Assembly (NCBI GenBank): GCA_900545995.1
Contig: URBM01000004.1
Span: forward strand, 1 to 34,620
Length of the DNA: 34,620 nucleotides
Reading direction: 5' to 3'
From: an uncultured Collinsella sp.
GTDB taxonomy: Bacteria; Actinomycetota; Coriobacteriia; Coriobacteriales; Coriobacteriaceae
Below, piece by piece: positions 1-7,018 of this stretch. The number at the start of each line of letters is the position of its first letter. Position 1 is the first letter of the stretch. The position numbers and the translations under genes were made by a program. Under the pieces are notes generated by a model. It was not told the origin of the DNA. It saw only the letters and a program-made list of their open reading frames with translations, and ran no database searches.

Positions 1-49
1 ACGAGATCCTGAGATGTCTCGTGGGCTCGGAGATGTGTATAAGAGACAG
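1..49. other. Illumina Nextera/P7 adapter read-through (artefact)
   Basis: Bases 31-49 are AGATGTGTATAAGAGACAG, the Tn5 mosaic end used in Nextera libraries. Bases 16-30 are GTCTCGTGGGCTCGG, the i7-side Nextera primer. Bases 1-7 (ACGAGAT) match the end of the P7 oligo, and bases 8-15 (CCTGAGAT) sit where the 8-base i7 index belongs. The order P7-index-primer-mosaic end is exact. This is library sequence left on a contig end, not genome. The forward reading frame through it gives the residues MCIRDR, a common contamination signature. Confidence 0.97.
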
Positions 50-50
50 G

Positions 51-680
51 GCGGCTGCCCAGGGTCATCTTGATCTGCGGGGCTTCCTCGGCCTCGTGAA
101 CGTCGTTATCGATCTGTTTGATCTCGTCCACCAGCATGCGGCTCGAGATGCGCGTGACGCCCTTGCCCATGACGACGGCCTGGATTGTGCCGTCACTCGA
201 TACCACGGAGCACGCGCGGCCCTCCTCGCGTGCCTCGATGCAGAGCTTCTGCACCACGGTATCGGCAGAGACGCCCGTCGGCGAAAACTCGATGCGCACG
301 CCGCGGGCCGGCAGGTTGGGGCGCTCGCTGGAGATATTGCCCGCGCCGTCGAACACGATCACGGCCTCGTAGCGGCCCTGGGCAAACGCCGCAACATCGT
401 TGATGAGTGCGGTGCGCGCCATATCGTGGACGTCGCTGGAATACGGATCGTCGGAATGGTCGTAGACGAGCTTTTCGTAGCGCGGCGTGCAGTGGATCAC
501 GTTGTAGCCGTCGACCACCAGCAGCTCGGGCTTATTGGAATGCACCGTCGAGACTGGGTCGGCGATAGCCTGTGCAAACGCATTGCCGCCCACGCCATAG
601 GTCGCGGCCGAAACAATCGGCTTGGCCGAGCCTTCGCCAAAGCGCTTGGCCTTGGACTTGGCACGGTTCTTCTTGGACAT
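51..680 (-). CDS. yacP: YacP-like NYN-domain RNase, 3' end missing
   Basis: This minus-strand frame starts at ATG 680 and stays open until it meets the adapter, so about 210 residues are visible and the C-terminus is lost. The N-terminus is Lys/Arg-rich (MSKKNRAKSKAKRFGEG). A PIN/NYN-like core follows, with LLVVDGYNVIH at about residues 53-63 (Asp57 as the first acidic metal ligand), IVFDGAGN near 110 and VVSSDGTIQ near 160. In Bacillus, YacP (Rae1) cleaves mRNA in the ribosomal A site; I infer a related nuclease role here. A GAGGAG ribosome-binding site lies 6 bases upstream inside the end of rlmB, and the two genes are 3 bases apart, so they are probably translationally coupled. Order rlmB-yacP matches Bacillus. 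Confidence 0.85.
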
Positions 681-683
681 GCG

Positions 684-1598
684 TTACTCCTCCCCCATGA
701 GCTCGCCTGCGTTGCGGCGCAGCCACTCAAAGCATAGCGCCGTCGTTGCCTGGGCAACATTGAGGCTCTCGGTCATGCCGCGCTGGGGAAGCTTGGTCAA
801 AAAGTCGCATTTCTCGAGCACCAGGCGCGAGATGCCGTCGCCCTCAGAGCCCATGACGAGCGCAACGCGGCCCTCGAAGGGGGCGTCCCAGCAGCTGCCC
901 TCGGCGTGCTCGGAGGCACCGCCCACCCAAAAGCCAGCGGCCTTGAGGTCATCGAGCGCACGGGCGATATTGGGAACCTGCGCGATGGGCAAATGCATGA
1001 CGGCGCCGGCAGCAGTCTTGTAGCTGCCCACGGTTACGCCAGCGGCACGCTTGTTGGCGATGATAACGCCCGCGGCGCCCACGACCTCGGCGGAGCGCAC
1101 GATGGCGCCGAAGTTACCGTCGTCGGTCACGTGGTCGAGCACCACGACAAGCGCCGGACCGTTGCCCGCACGGTCGAGGATATCGGCGACATCGGCATAG
1201 GGGAAGTTGCCTACCTCGAGTGCGATGCCCTGGTGAGCGCCATGGCTCGACAGCGCATCGAGCTGTGCACGCGGCACGTACTTAATGCGGACACCCGCGG
1301 CATTGAGGTCATCGACCAGGCGCGACAGGGCGGCATCGCGCTCCCCGCCCTCGGCGATGAGCGCGCACTTGATGGGAAAACCGGTGCGTAGCGCCTCGGC
1401 GGCAGCACGACGGCCTTCGATAAACTCGCCCTTGGGGGCCTGAACAGCGCCGCGGTTGCGATCGCGCTGCGGACGAGCGGCCTGGGCGCGATCGCGCTGG
1501 CCCTTAGGAGCGGCAGCGCGATCATTGCGGCGAATCGGACGCGAGCTAGAAGCAGCCTGCTTGCCGCCACGAGGCGCACGCTTGCGATTGTCGGCCAT
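684..1598 (-). CDS. rlmB: 23S rRNA (guanosine-2'-O)-methyltransferase, SpoU family
   Basis: The 304-residue protein has a basic, low-complexity N-terminal tail of about 65 residues rich in Arg, Gln and Ala. The SpoU substrate-binding domain follows (from GEFIEGRRAAAEAL), then a C-terminal SPOUT methylase. The three SpoU motifs are visible: VTDDGNFGAIVRSAE, LVMGSEGDGIS and MTESLNVAQATTALCFE. The family methylates G2251 in the peptidyl-transferase P loop of 23S rRNA using S-adenosylmethionine. ATG 1598 is chosen because AGGAGGT lies 7 bases upstream; an in-frame start further upstream lacks this. The gene is the penultimate visible one in the disA-to-yacP block. Bacillus has the ribonuclease gene mrnC between cysS and rlmB; here a hairpin-rich non-coding stretch occupies that place. 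The long basic tail could instead mark another 2'-O-methyltransferase of the family. Confidence 0.88.
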   Translation of the reverse strand: MADNRKRAPRGGKQAASSSRPIRRNDRAAAPKGQRDRAQAARPQRDRNRGAVQAPKGEFIEGRRAAAEALRTGFPIKCALIAEGGERDAALSRLVDDLNAAGVRIKYVPRAQLDALSSHGAHQGIALEVGNFPYADVADILDRAGNGPALVVVLDHVTDDGNFGAIVRSAEVVGAAGVIIANKRAAGVTVGSYKTAAGAVMHLPIAQVPNIARALDDLKAAGFWVGGASEHAEGSCWDAPFEGRVALVMGSEGDGISRLVLEKCDFLTKLPQRGMTESLNVAQATTALCFEWLRRNAGELMGEE

Positions 1599-1641
1599 AA
1601 AGCGACCTCCTAAATACAACTATCAATCGAAACAAAATAAA

Positions 1642-1673
1642 CGACCGCCCATGAATATTAATTCGGGCGGTCG
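1642..1673 (-). terminator. Hairpin after cysS, probable terminator
   Basis: CGACCGCCC (1642-1650) pairs perfectly with GGGCGGTCG (1665-1673). The loop can pair further as GAAT with ATTC. Read on the minus strand, the stem is followed by TTTATTTTGTTT, as expected of an intrinsic terminator. It sits 111 bases past the cysS stop and 43 bases before the rlmB start, so it could separate cysS from rlmB-yacP or act as an attenuator for that pair. Confidence 0.6.
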
Positions 1674-1677
1674 GTAC

Positions 1678-1777
1678 GGGTTTTCCAAGTGCCCGAGATT
1701 GCCGTGAAAGAGGAGCGACGCGTACTTGAGTACGCGAGCGACGGTTTGAACGGCAAGGTCGGGTGCTTGGGAAACCC
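1678..1777. repeat. Nested inverted repeat between cysS and rlmB
   Basis: A 28-base left arm (1678-1705) is complementary at about 23 positions to a right arm (1750-1777). Inside lies CGCGTAC-TTGA-GTACGCG (1720-1735 plus flanks), a 7-8 bp perfect hairpin. That hairpin is flanked by a direct repeat of GAGCGAC (1713-1719 and 1736-1742). No gene or known riboswitch explains it. Candidates are a short palindromic mobile repeat (REP/MITE-like) or a structured 3' UTR of cysS. Confidence 0.7.
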
Positions 1778-1784
1778 GCAGGGA

Positions 1785-3251
1785 TTAGAGAGATTTGATA
1801 CGGGTACCGGCGGCAGTATCCTCGATCGTGAGGCCCAGGTCCTTGAGCTGATCGCGGATGGCATCTGCCAGATCCCAGTTCTTGGCGGCACGAGCCTCGG
1901 CGCGGGCCTCGAGAATCTTGGCAGCGGCCTCGTCCACGTCGTCGCCCGTGTAGGCAACCAGGCCGGCGGCAACGCCGAGCAGACCCAGCGGCAGCTCGAC
2001 CTTGGGCTCGGGAAGTTCAACGCCAAACGTATCGAGCAGCTCGGCCAGCGTATCGGCGGCAGCAAGCGCGGCGGCCTTGTCGGCAGCATCGCCCGCCTGC
2101 TCCAGATACTGGTTGCACTCGGTGACAAAGCCAAAGACGACGCCCATGGCACCGGCGGTGTTAAAGTCGTCGTCCATGCACTCCTTAAAGGCGGCACGAG
2201 TCTCGGCGGCCTTGGCGGCAAACGCCTCGGCGGCAGCCTCATCGGCGTTGGCCGTCGCGTGGTTCGCAGCCCAACGCAGGTTCTCGACCGTACCGGCGAT
2301 ACGTGTGAGCGAATTCTCGGCACCCTCCAGGCGCTCCCAGGAGAAGTCGAGCGGCGAGCGATAGCTCGTCTGCAGCATCAGCAAGCGCAGAGCCGCGGCA
2401 GAGTGCTGCTCGAGCACCTCGGCCAGCGTAAAGAAGTTACCGAGCGACTTGGACATCTTCTCGCCGTCTACCAGCAGCATGCCCGTGTGCATCCAGGTGT
2501 TGGAGAAACCCTGGTGCCAGGCGCAGGTGGCCTGGGCGCACTCGTTCTCGTGATGCGGGAAGGCCAAGTCGGAGCCGCCGCCGTGAATGTCGATCGGAGT
2601 GCCCAGATAGCGGTGCACCATGGCGGCGCACTCGGTGTGCCAACCAGGACGGCCCTCGCCCCAGGGGCTCGGCCAGCTGGGCTCGCCGGGCTTGGCGGCC
2701 TTCCACAGGGCAAAGTCGAGCGGGTCGTTCTTGTCCTCGTTCTCCTCGATGCGCGCACCCACCATGAGGTCGTCGATGTTGCGGCCCGAGACCTGGCCGT
2801 AGTTGGGATCGCTGCGCACGGCAAAGTACACATCGCCGTTATCGGCTGCGTAAGCGTGGCCCTGCTCGATAAGCGTCTTGATCATGGCGATCATGGGACC
2901 GATCTCTTTGGTGGCGCGGGGACGCACATCGGGATCGAGCACGTTGGCAGCGCGCATGACGCCGATGAACTTGTCCGAGAACTCCGTCGCGACCTCGGCG
3001 GCAGTGCGGCCCTGCTCGTTGGCGCGCTTGATGATCTTGTCATCGACATCGGTGAGGTTCTGGGCGAACGTGACCTCGTAGCCGCTCGCGATGAGCCAGC
3101 GACGAATCACGTCAAAGCTGATGAACGTGCGGGCATTGCCGATGTGGATGTTGTCGTAGACCGTGGGGCCGCACACGTACATGCGGACCTTGCCGGACTC
3201 GATGGGCTGGAACTCTTCCTTTTTATGGGTAGCGCTGTTGTAGATACGCAT
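1785..3251 (-). CDS. cysS: Cysteine--tRNA ligase
   Basis: This 488-residue class I aminoacyl-tRNA synthetase charges tRNA-Cys in the cytoplasm. The class I HIGH signature reads HIGN in VYDNIHIGNART (about residues 32-43), and KMSKSLGNFFTL is the KMSKS loop. Zinc-site candidates are the Cys of MYVCGPTVYD, the Cys of GWHTECAAM and the HHENECAQ stretch. The C-terminal half has the helical DALR/anticodon region ending in AKNWDLADAIRDQLKDLGL, typical of CysRS. Length is normal for the family. The start is ATG 3251, only 3 bases after the ispF stop, so cysS is probably translationally coupled to ispF. No T-box is seen upstream, which fits its position inside an operon. Confidence 0.97.
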   Translation of the reverse strand: MRIYNSATHKKEEFQPIESGKVRMYVCGPTVYDNIHIGNARTFISFDVIRRWLIASGYEVTFAQNLTDVDDKIIKRANEQGRTAAEVATEFSDKFIGVMRAANVLDPDVRPRATKEIGPMIAMIKTLIEQGHAYAADNGDVYFAVRSDPNYGQVSGRNIDDLMVGARIEENEDKNDPLDFALWKAAKPGEPSWPSPWGEGRPGWHTECAAMVHRYLGTPIDIHGGGSDLAFPHHENECAQATCAWHQGFSNTWMHTGMLLVDGEKMSKSLGNFFTLAEVLEQHSAAALRLLMLQTSYRSPLDFSWERLEGAENSLTRIAGTVENLRWAANHATANADEAAAEAFAAKAAETRAAFKECMDDDFNTAGAMGVVFGFVTECNQYLEQAGDAADKAAALAAADTLAELLDTFGVELPEPKVELPLGLLGVAAGLVAYTGDDVDEAAAKILEARAEARAAKNWDLADAIRDQLKDLGLTIEDTAAGTRIKSL

Positions 3252-3254
3252 TCG

Positions 3255-3749
3255 TTACTCCTTAACGGTTTTCTGTAGCAGGCAGACGGCCCAGGCGCCG
3301 ATTCCCTCGCCCTGGCCTTCCCAACCGAGCTTTTCGGTCGTAGTGGCGGCGACGCCCACGTTTTCGACGTCAACGCCCAGGGCATGGGCAAGGTTGGCAC
3401 GCATGGCATCGCGGTGCGGGGTGATCTTAGGCTGCTGGCAGGCAATGGTGCAATCGGCATCGACAAACTCGAAGCCCAGCTCGCGCGCGTAGTCCATCAC
3501 GCGAGCGAGCAGCACCATCGAATCGGCACCCTCATAGGCGGGGTCGGTATCGGGGAATAGCTTGCCAATGTCTCCCCCACGGCAGGCGCCCAGAATGGCG
3601 TCGGCCAAGGCGTGCGCGAGCACATCGGCATCCGAGTGGCCCAGCAGGCCGCGCTCGTAGGGAATGTCGACACCGCCGATGATACATCGACGCCCCTCCA
3701 CCAGACGGTGAACGTCGTAGCCATGGCCAATGCGCAGGTTACTGAACAT
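3255..3749 (-). CDS. ispF: 2-C-methyl-D-erythritol 2,4-cyclodiphosphate synthase
   Basis: The 164-residue protein matches the usual IspF length of about 160. IspF closes the cyclodiphosphate ring of the MEP isoprenoid pathway, using one divalent metal per active site in a homotrimer. The zinc-binding DxH is seen in RIGHGYDVHRL near residue 9, HSDADVLAHALADAI carries the third ligand His, and TTEKLGWEGQGEGIGAWA is the C-terminal signature. ATG 3749 is chosen because the canonical N-terminus starts there; an upstream in-frame extension lies inside ispD. The start overlaps the end of ispD by 11 bases, indicating translational coupling of two enzymes of the same pathway. Confidence 0.96.
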   Translation of the reverse strand: MFSNLRIGHGYDVHRLVEGRRCIIGGVDIPYERGLLGHSDADVLAHALADAILGACRGGDIGKLFPDTDPAYEGADSMVLLARVMDYARELGFEFVDADCTIACQQPKITPHRDAMRANLAHALGVDVENVGVAATTTEKLGWEGQGEGIGAWAVCLLQKTVKE

Positions 3750-4467
3750 GGGGAAGGTCCTCTCCCTCGGCCATACGGCCAAGCAGAATCGCGGTTACGG
3801 GACGCAAGTCCTCGGGCACCGTCACCTTAAGGTTATCGCGCGGGCTCTGGACGCAGCGGACGCGCCCACCCATGCGCTCGACCAGCGACGAATCATCGGT
3901 GCCGATAAAGCCCTCGGCAATGGCTGCAGCGTGGGCGCGCTTCATAGCATCGACGCTAAAGATCTGCGGCGTCTGCGCAGCCCAATAAAGCTCACGCGGC
4001 GGCGTCTCGACGATGTTATCGCCGTCGACGATCTTGAGTGTGTCGATCGCGGGTTGACCGCACACGACACCGTCGAGCGAGCGGTCGCCCACAAGCACGT
4101 CGATCGCATGATCGATGGCCTCGGTCGTGATGAGCGGACGAGCGCCATCGTGAATGGCGACGTATTCAAAGCCCGCCGGCACCGCGTGCACGCCGGCACG
4201 GGTGGAGTCCTGGCGGGTATCGCCGGCATCGGCAAAACTGATGGGCGTGTCATAGTCAAACGGGTCGATGGCCAGGCGGCGCATCTCGGCACGGCGCTCG
4301 GCAGGGCAAACCACGACGATGTGGCCGACCTTATCGCTACGGTCAAACGCGCGGATGGACCAGCTCATAAGCGGACGGCCCGCTACATTGACGAGCTGCT
4401 TGCCGCCGGGGTTACCAAAGCGCTGGCCGCTGCCACCGGCAACGACCACGGCGCATACGGGCGCCAT
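3739..4467 (-). CDS. ispD: 2-C-methyl-D-erythritol 4-phosphate cytidylyltransferase
   Basis: The 242-residue protein transfers CMP from CTP to methylerythritol phosphate, two steps before IspF in the MEP pathway. The nucleotide-binding loop is VVVAGGSGQRFG near residues 8-19, followed by KQL as expected. IHDGARPLI near 120 and AAQTPQIFSVDAM further on are standard IspD motifs, and TDDSSLVERMG is the substrate-binding segment. The ATG at 4467 overlaps the disA stop by one base (TAATG arrangement), and its own end overlaps ispF. This argues for one polycistronic message disA-ispD-ispF-cysS. Confidence 0.96.
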   Translation of the reverse strand: MAPVCAVVVAGGSGQRFGNPGGKQLVNVAGRPLMSWSIRAFDRSDKVGHIVVVCPAERRAEMRRLAIDPFDYDTPISFADAGDTRQDSTRAGVHAVPAGFEYVAIHDGARPLITTEAIDHAIDVLVGDRSLDGVVCGQPAIDTLKIVDGDNIVETPPRELYWAAQTPQIFSVDAMKRAHAAAIAEGFIGTDDSSLVERMGGRVRCVQSPRDNLKVTVPEDLRPVTAILLGRMAEGEDLPHVQ

Positions 4468-5534
4468 TATGCGTTCCCCTGTTTGGTGCCCTTCATGCGG
4501 TACAGGGAGTCCGCAAGAATGGCAGGGTTGTTAACGCCAAAGTCGCCCAGGCGCTCCGGATCCTCGCTGATGTCATCCATGAGCTCCTGCAGCGAGCCGT
4601 ACTCGTCGACGATCTTCTCGGCCACGCCGTCGCGCACGACGGACACGCGCGAAAGCGTGCGCAGGCCCAGCGGCGTCATGACGGAGTCCTCGTCCAGGTC
4701 GTCATAGCCCAGAACCGCCGCCACATGCTGCGGGTCGGACAGGTCCTTAGGCGTCATGCGGCTCAGCTCGGCGCGAATCTTCTCGGCGTTTGCCTCGGAG
4801 GAATCGCTTGCGTAGTCGCGGATCATCAAGTCGTATTCGGTATCCATGCTGGAGCCCGCGAGCTGCTCGAGCTGCATCTGCACGAGCTTGCCCTGGTTAC
4901 CCAGCTTGACGATGCAATCCTTAAGCTCGGTCTTTGCCTGTTGCATGATCTCGAAACTCGAGAAGATGCCGGTGATGTCGGCGAGCGTGACGTAGTCGTC
5001 GAGCTCAAGGGCCGTCAGGCGCAGCAGGGAGCGATCGAGCGACTGACGGGTAGTCTGGAGCGTGGCGACGAGCTGGTTGACCGAGCTCATGATGGTGGTG
5101 ACGGGCTGGATCTCGTAGCTCTTGCCGTGAACGTACACGTTGACGACGGCACGACGAGCCGAAACCGAGATCACGATGGCGTCGGTGAGCACCGACATGC
5201 GAGCGGCAGTACGGTGACGCATGCCCGTCTCACTCGTGGCGAGCGAGGGATCGGGATTGAGGTGGAAGTTGGCACGCAGGATCTGGGTGAGGTCGCCATC
5301 GATAACGATGGCACCGTCCATCTTGGAGAGCTCGAACAGGCGGTTCGAGGTAAACGAAATGTTGAGCGGGAAGCCGTCGTTACCGGCGGCGAGCACGTTT
5401 TCGGTGTCGCCGACGCAGATAAGGGCGCCCAGGTGACCGGCAATGATCATGTCGAGGGCGGTGCGGATCGGCTGACCGGGGGCAGTCAGGCGGATGGCCT
5501 GTTCCATACGCTTTTGCAGCTCGTTCTTATCCAA
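4467..5534 (-). CDS. disA: DNA integrity scanning diadenylate cyclase
   Basis: The 355-residue protein makes cyclic di-AMP from two ATP and, in Bacillus, scans DNA for branched structures. The N-terminal DAC domain (about 1-140) has the DGA motif in KMDGAIVIDGD and the RHR motif in GMRHRTAARMS. A helical linker follows, and the C-terminal part (about 290-355) is the helix-hairpin-helix DNA-binding domain (TLSRVSVVRDGVAEKIVDEYGSLQELM). The start is a rare TTG at 5534: GGGAG lies 7 bases upstream, the protein starts MDKNELQKRMEQAI as in relatives, and the nearby ATG at 5539 is out of frame. DisA is the first gene of this operon; ispD follows with a one-base overlap. Confidence 0.95.
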   Translation of the reverse strand: MDKNELQKRMEQAIRLTAPGQPIRTALDMIIAGHLGALICVGDTENVLAAGNDGFPLNISFTSNRLFELSKMDGAIVIDGDLTQILRANFHLNPDPSLATSETGMRHRTAARMSVLTDAIVISVSARRAVVNVYVHGKSYEIQPVTTIMSSVNQLVATLQTTRQSLDRSLLRLTALELDDYVTLADITGIFSSFEIMQQAKTELKDCIVKLGNQGKLVQMQLEQLAGSSMDTEYDLMIRDYASDSSEANAEKIRAELSRMTPKDLSDPQHVAAVLGYDDLDEDSVMTPLGLRTLSRVSVVRDGVAEKIVDEYGSLQELMDDISEDPERLGDFGVNNPAILADSLYRMKGTKQGNA

Positions 5535-5673
5535 GGCATCGCTCCCATCGTATACGCTCCATAAACGTCAATAAGTTTCTCACGGTTTGCCCCTGTGACG
5601 CCCGCAAAATCCGATGCTTACAGAATGAGCGAACACAGCTGAGAGCCCCAATCCAAATGAGCTGCTTATGTGG

Positions 5674-5679
5674 TAGCAT
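5674..5679 (+). promoter_or_regulatory. Candidate extended -10 promoter for the mntP leader
   Basis: TGGTAGCAT has the TGn extension plus TAGCAT (5674-5679). It lies about 15 bases upstream of the conserved riboswitch start, so transcription could begin near 5686. No good -35 box is seen. The rest of the disA-mntP gap (5540-5660) shows nothing I can name. Confidence 0.3.
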
Positions 5680-5692
5680 CGGGATTCGCATA

Positions 5693-5787
5693 AATGAGGG
5701 AGTAGTCGCGTGATCGGGTTCGCCTCCGGTGGCGCGGCAAGTCAACACACTGGCCGATGCGGCCTGGCTTGCCTTAATGAACGAGAC
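5693..5787 (+). promoter_or_regulatory. Probable yybP-ykoY manganese riboswitch
   Basis: Upstream of mntP the leader contains AAATGAGGGAGTAGTCGCG (5692-5710) and ACGAGAC (5781-5787). These match the conserved 5' GGGGAGUAG and 3' ACGAGAC segments of the yybP-ykoY aptamer as I recall them. Between them lie nested hairpins: GCC-TCCGGT-GGC, and GGCAAG...CTTGCC enclosing GGCC-GATGC-GGCC. The 3' segment overlaps the left arm of a strong terminator, giving the expected choice between aptamer and terminator. This class binds Mn2+ and very often precedes mntP, so the gene identity supports the call. Not confirmed by a covariance model. Confidence 0.72.
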
Positions 5788-5828
5788 TCGTGGCTGTGCG
5801 CGCAACGCGTACGCCACGAGTCTTTTTT
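5784..5828 (+). terminator. Riboswitch expression-platform terminator
   Basis: AGACTCGTGGC (5784-5794) pairs perfectly with GCCACGAGTCT (5813-5823). The loop pairs further as GTGCGCG with CGCGTAC around CAA. Six Ts follow (5823-5828). It lies 54 bases before the mntP start, so it must be bypassed for mntP to be made. Confidence 0.88.
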
Positions 5829-5881
5829 GTTACTCCCCCAAGAGGTACACGCGGGCCCGCCCGCAGAGAGGGAGCCAGACT

Positions 5882-6466
5882 ATGGGACTCGCAGAGCTCG
5901 TGTTGCTCGCCGTTGGCCTTTCGATGGACGCCTTTGCCGTATCCATCTGCAAGGGCCTTGGCATGAAGAAGATCAACCTTAAGGTCGCCGTAGTGCTCGG
6001 CCTGTTCTTTGGCGGCTTCCAGGCAGGCATGCCCGTGATCGGATGGGCGCTTGGCAGTCAATTCATGAGCATCATCGGCCCCATCGACCACTGGATCGCC
6101 TTTATCCTTTTGGCCTTCATCGGCAGCAAAATGCTGTGGGAAGCCTTTACCGAAGACGAGGATGAGGACGAGAGCGACGGCAAGGATGCCGAAAAGATTG
6201 ACCTGGGTGAGTACCTGATTCTGGCTATCGCCACCTCAATCGACGCCCTGGCCGTGGGCATCTCATTTGCTGCGCTCTCGGTTGACATCGTCCCCGCCGT
6301 GTCGCTCATAGGCATCACGACCTTCATCTTCTCCGTTGCCGGCGTGGCGATTGGCCGCATCTTTGGCGCGCGCTACGAAAAGCCCGCCACCATCGTGGGC
6401 GGCGTTGTACTCATCCTCATCGGCCTCAAGATTTTGCTGGAGCACCTAGGGATTTTGGTGCTGTAA
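5882..6466 (+). CDS. mntP: Manganese efflux pump MntP
   Basis: The 194-residue inner-membrane protein has six hydrophobic segments in two repeats, as in MntP (about 188 residues). Each repeat carries the conserved Asp in a related motif: LSMDAFAVS (Asp16) and TSIDALAVGIS (Asp121). A short acidic cytoplasmic loop (EDEDEDESDGKDAEK) lies between the halves. The family exports excess Mn2+. ATG 5882 is chosen because the canonical N-terminus MGLAELVLLAVG starts there after GAGAGGGAG; upstream in-frame codons fall in the terminator and riboswitch. Regulation is probably by Mn2+ through the leader just upstream. A terminator follows at 6496. Confidence 0.95.
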   Translation: MGLAELVLLAVGLSMDAFAVSICKGLGMKKINLKVAVVLGLFFGGFQAGMPVIGWALGSQFMSIIGPIDHWIAFILLAFIGSKMLWEAFTEDEDEDESDGKDAEKIDLGEYLILAIATSIDALAVGISFAALSVDIVPAVSLIGITTFIFSVAGVAIGRIFGARYEKPATIVGGVVLILIGLKILLEHLGILVL

Positions 6467-6495
6467 AACACCCTTCAAAACTAAACGTCCGTATG

Positions 6496-6528
6496 AGGTC
6501 TCATGCAGAGTTTTGCATGAGACCTTTT
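6496..6528 (+). terminator. Terminator after mntP, containing an operator-like sequence
   Basis: AGGTCTCATGCA (6496-6507) pairs perfectly with TGCATGAGACCT (6514-6525), followed by four Ts. The loop region TGCAGAGTTTTGCAT (6504-6518) differs by one base from the hipBA operator arm TGCAGACTTTTGCAT downstream, so the hairpin may also be bound by the HipB-like repressor. Confidence 0.75.
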
Positions 6529-6530
6529 CA

Positions 6531-6571
6531 TGCAGACTTTTGCATGTCATACTAGGATGCAAAAGTCTGCA
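6531..6571 (+). promoter_or_regulatory. hipBA operator, perfect 15-bp dyad
   Basis: TGCAGACTTTTGCAT (6531-6545) and ATGCAAAAGTCTGCA (6557-6571) are exact inverted copies with an 11-base spacer. The dyad sits just before the ribosome-binding site of the HipB-like gene. A weak promoter can be drawn with -35 TTTTCA (6525-6530) and -10 CATACT (6548-6553), 17 bases apart, which would place the dyad over the promoter as expected for autoregulation. Confidence 0.8.
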
Positions 6572-6586
6572 CGTTAGGAGATTGCC

Positions 6587-7018
6587 ATGGATACCCTTCC
6601 CATCACCACGCCGCGCCAAGCCGGCATCTACGTGCGTCAGGCGCGCGAGGCGCAGGGGATCACCCGTGCCGCCCTCGCTAAAAAAGCCGGTGTTTCGGAA
6701 CGCCTGCTCGCATCGCTCGAGCTAGGAGACGCCACCGGCATTCGACTCGACAAGTTGCTGACCGTCTTTAACGCACTCGGCATTGGTCTCTTCGCGCAAA
6801 GCGATAACGACTCCATCGCATCGCCCTCCGAACATCCGACGACGATAGTGAACCTCCCTATCGCGAACTCGAATACCCTGCCAAAGCCAAGCGCAGGCAG
6901 ACGACCCACTCGACAAGGAACGCCATCTTCCTATGGCGCCTTGCTGGCCCAAATCGCAGCCGAGCAAGGCCTTTCCGGCACTTCAAACCTCTCCTTTGGC
7001 TGCAAGGTTGTGAAATAA
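6587..7018 (+). CDS. HipB-like antitoxin, XRE-family DNA-binding protein
   Basis: The 143-residue protein has an N-terminal helix-turn-helix of the XRE/HipB type at about residues 10-65 (YVRQAREAQGITRAALAKKAGVSE, then a second helix and LDKLLTVFNALGI). The C-terminal 70 residues are Ser/Pro/Thr-rich and probably flexible, ending SFGCKVVK. HipB proteins neutralise HipA and repress their own operon by binding inverted repeats such as the one at 6531-6571. AGGAG lies 6 bases before ATG 6587. The stop codon directly abuts the ATG of the HipA-like gene, with no intervening base. It is longer than E. coli HipB (88 residues). Confidence 0.85.
   Translation: MDTLPITTPRQAGIYVRQAREAQGITRAALAKKAGVSERLLASLELGDATGIRLDKLLTVFNALGIGLFAQSDNDSIASPSEHPTTIVNLPIANSNTLPKPSAGRRPTRQGTPSSYGALLAQIAAEQGLSGTSNLSFGCKVVK

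Noticed and set aside
21..737. 238-residue forward ORF
   Set aside because: It starts inside adapter sequence and lies antisense to yacP and rlmB; its residues match no family I know.
3252..3254. T-box or separate promoter for cysS
   Set aside because: Only three bases separate ispF and cysS, so there is no room for one.
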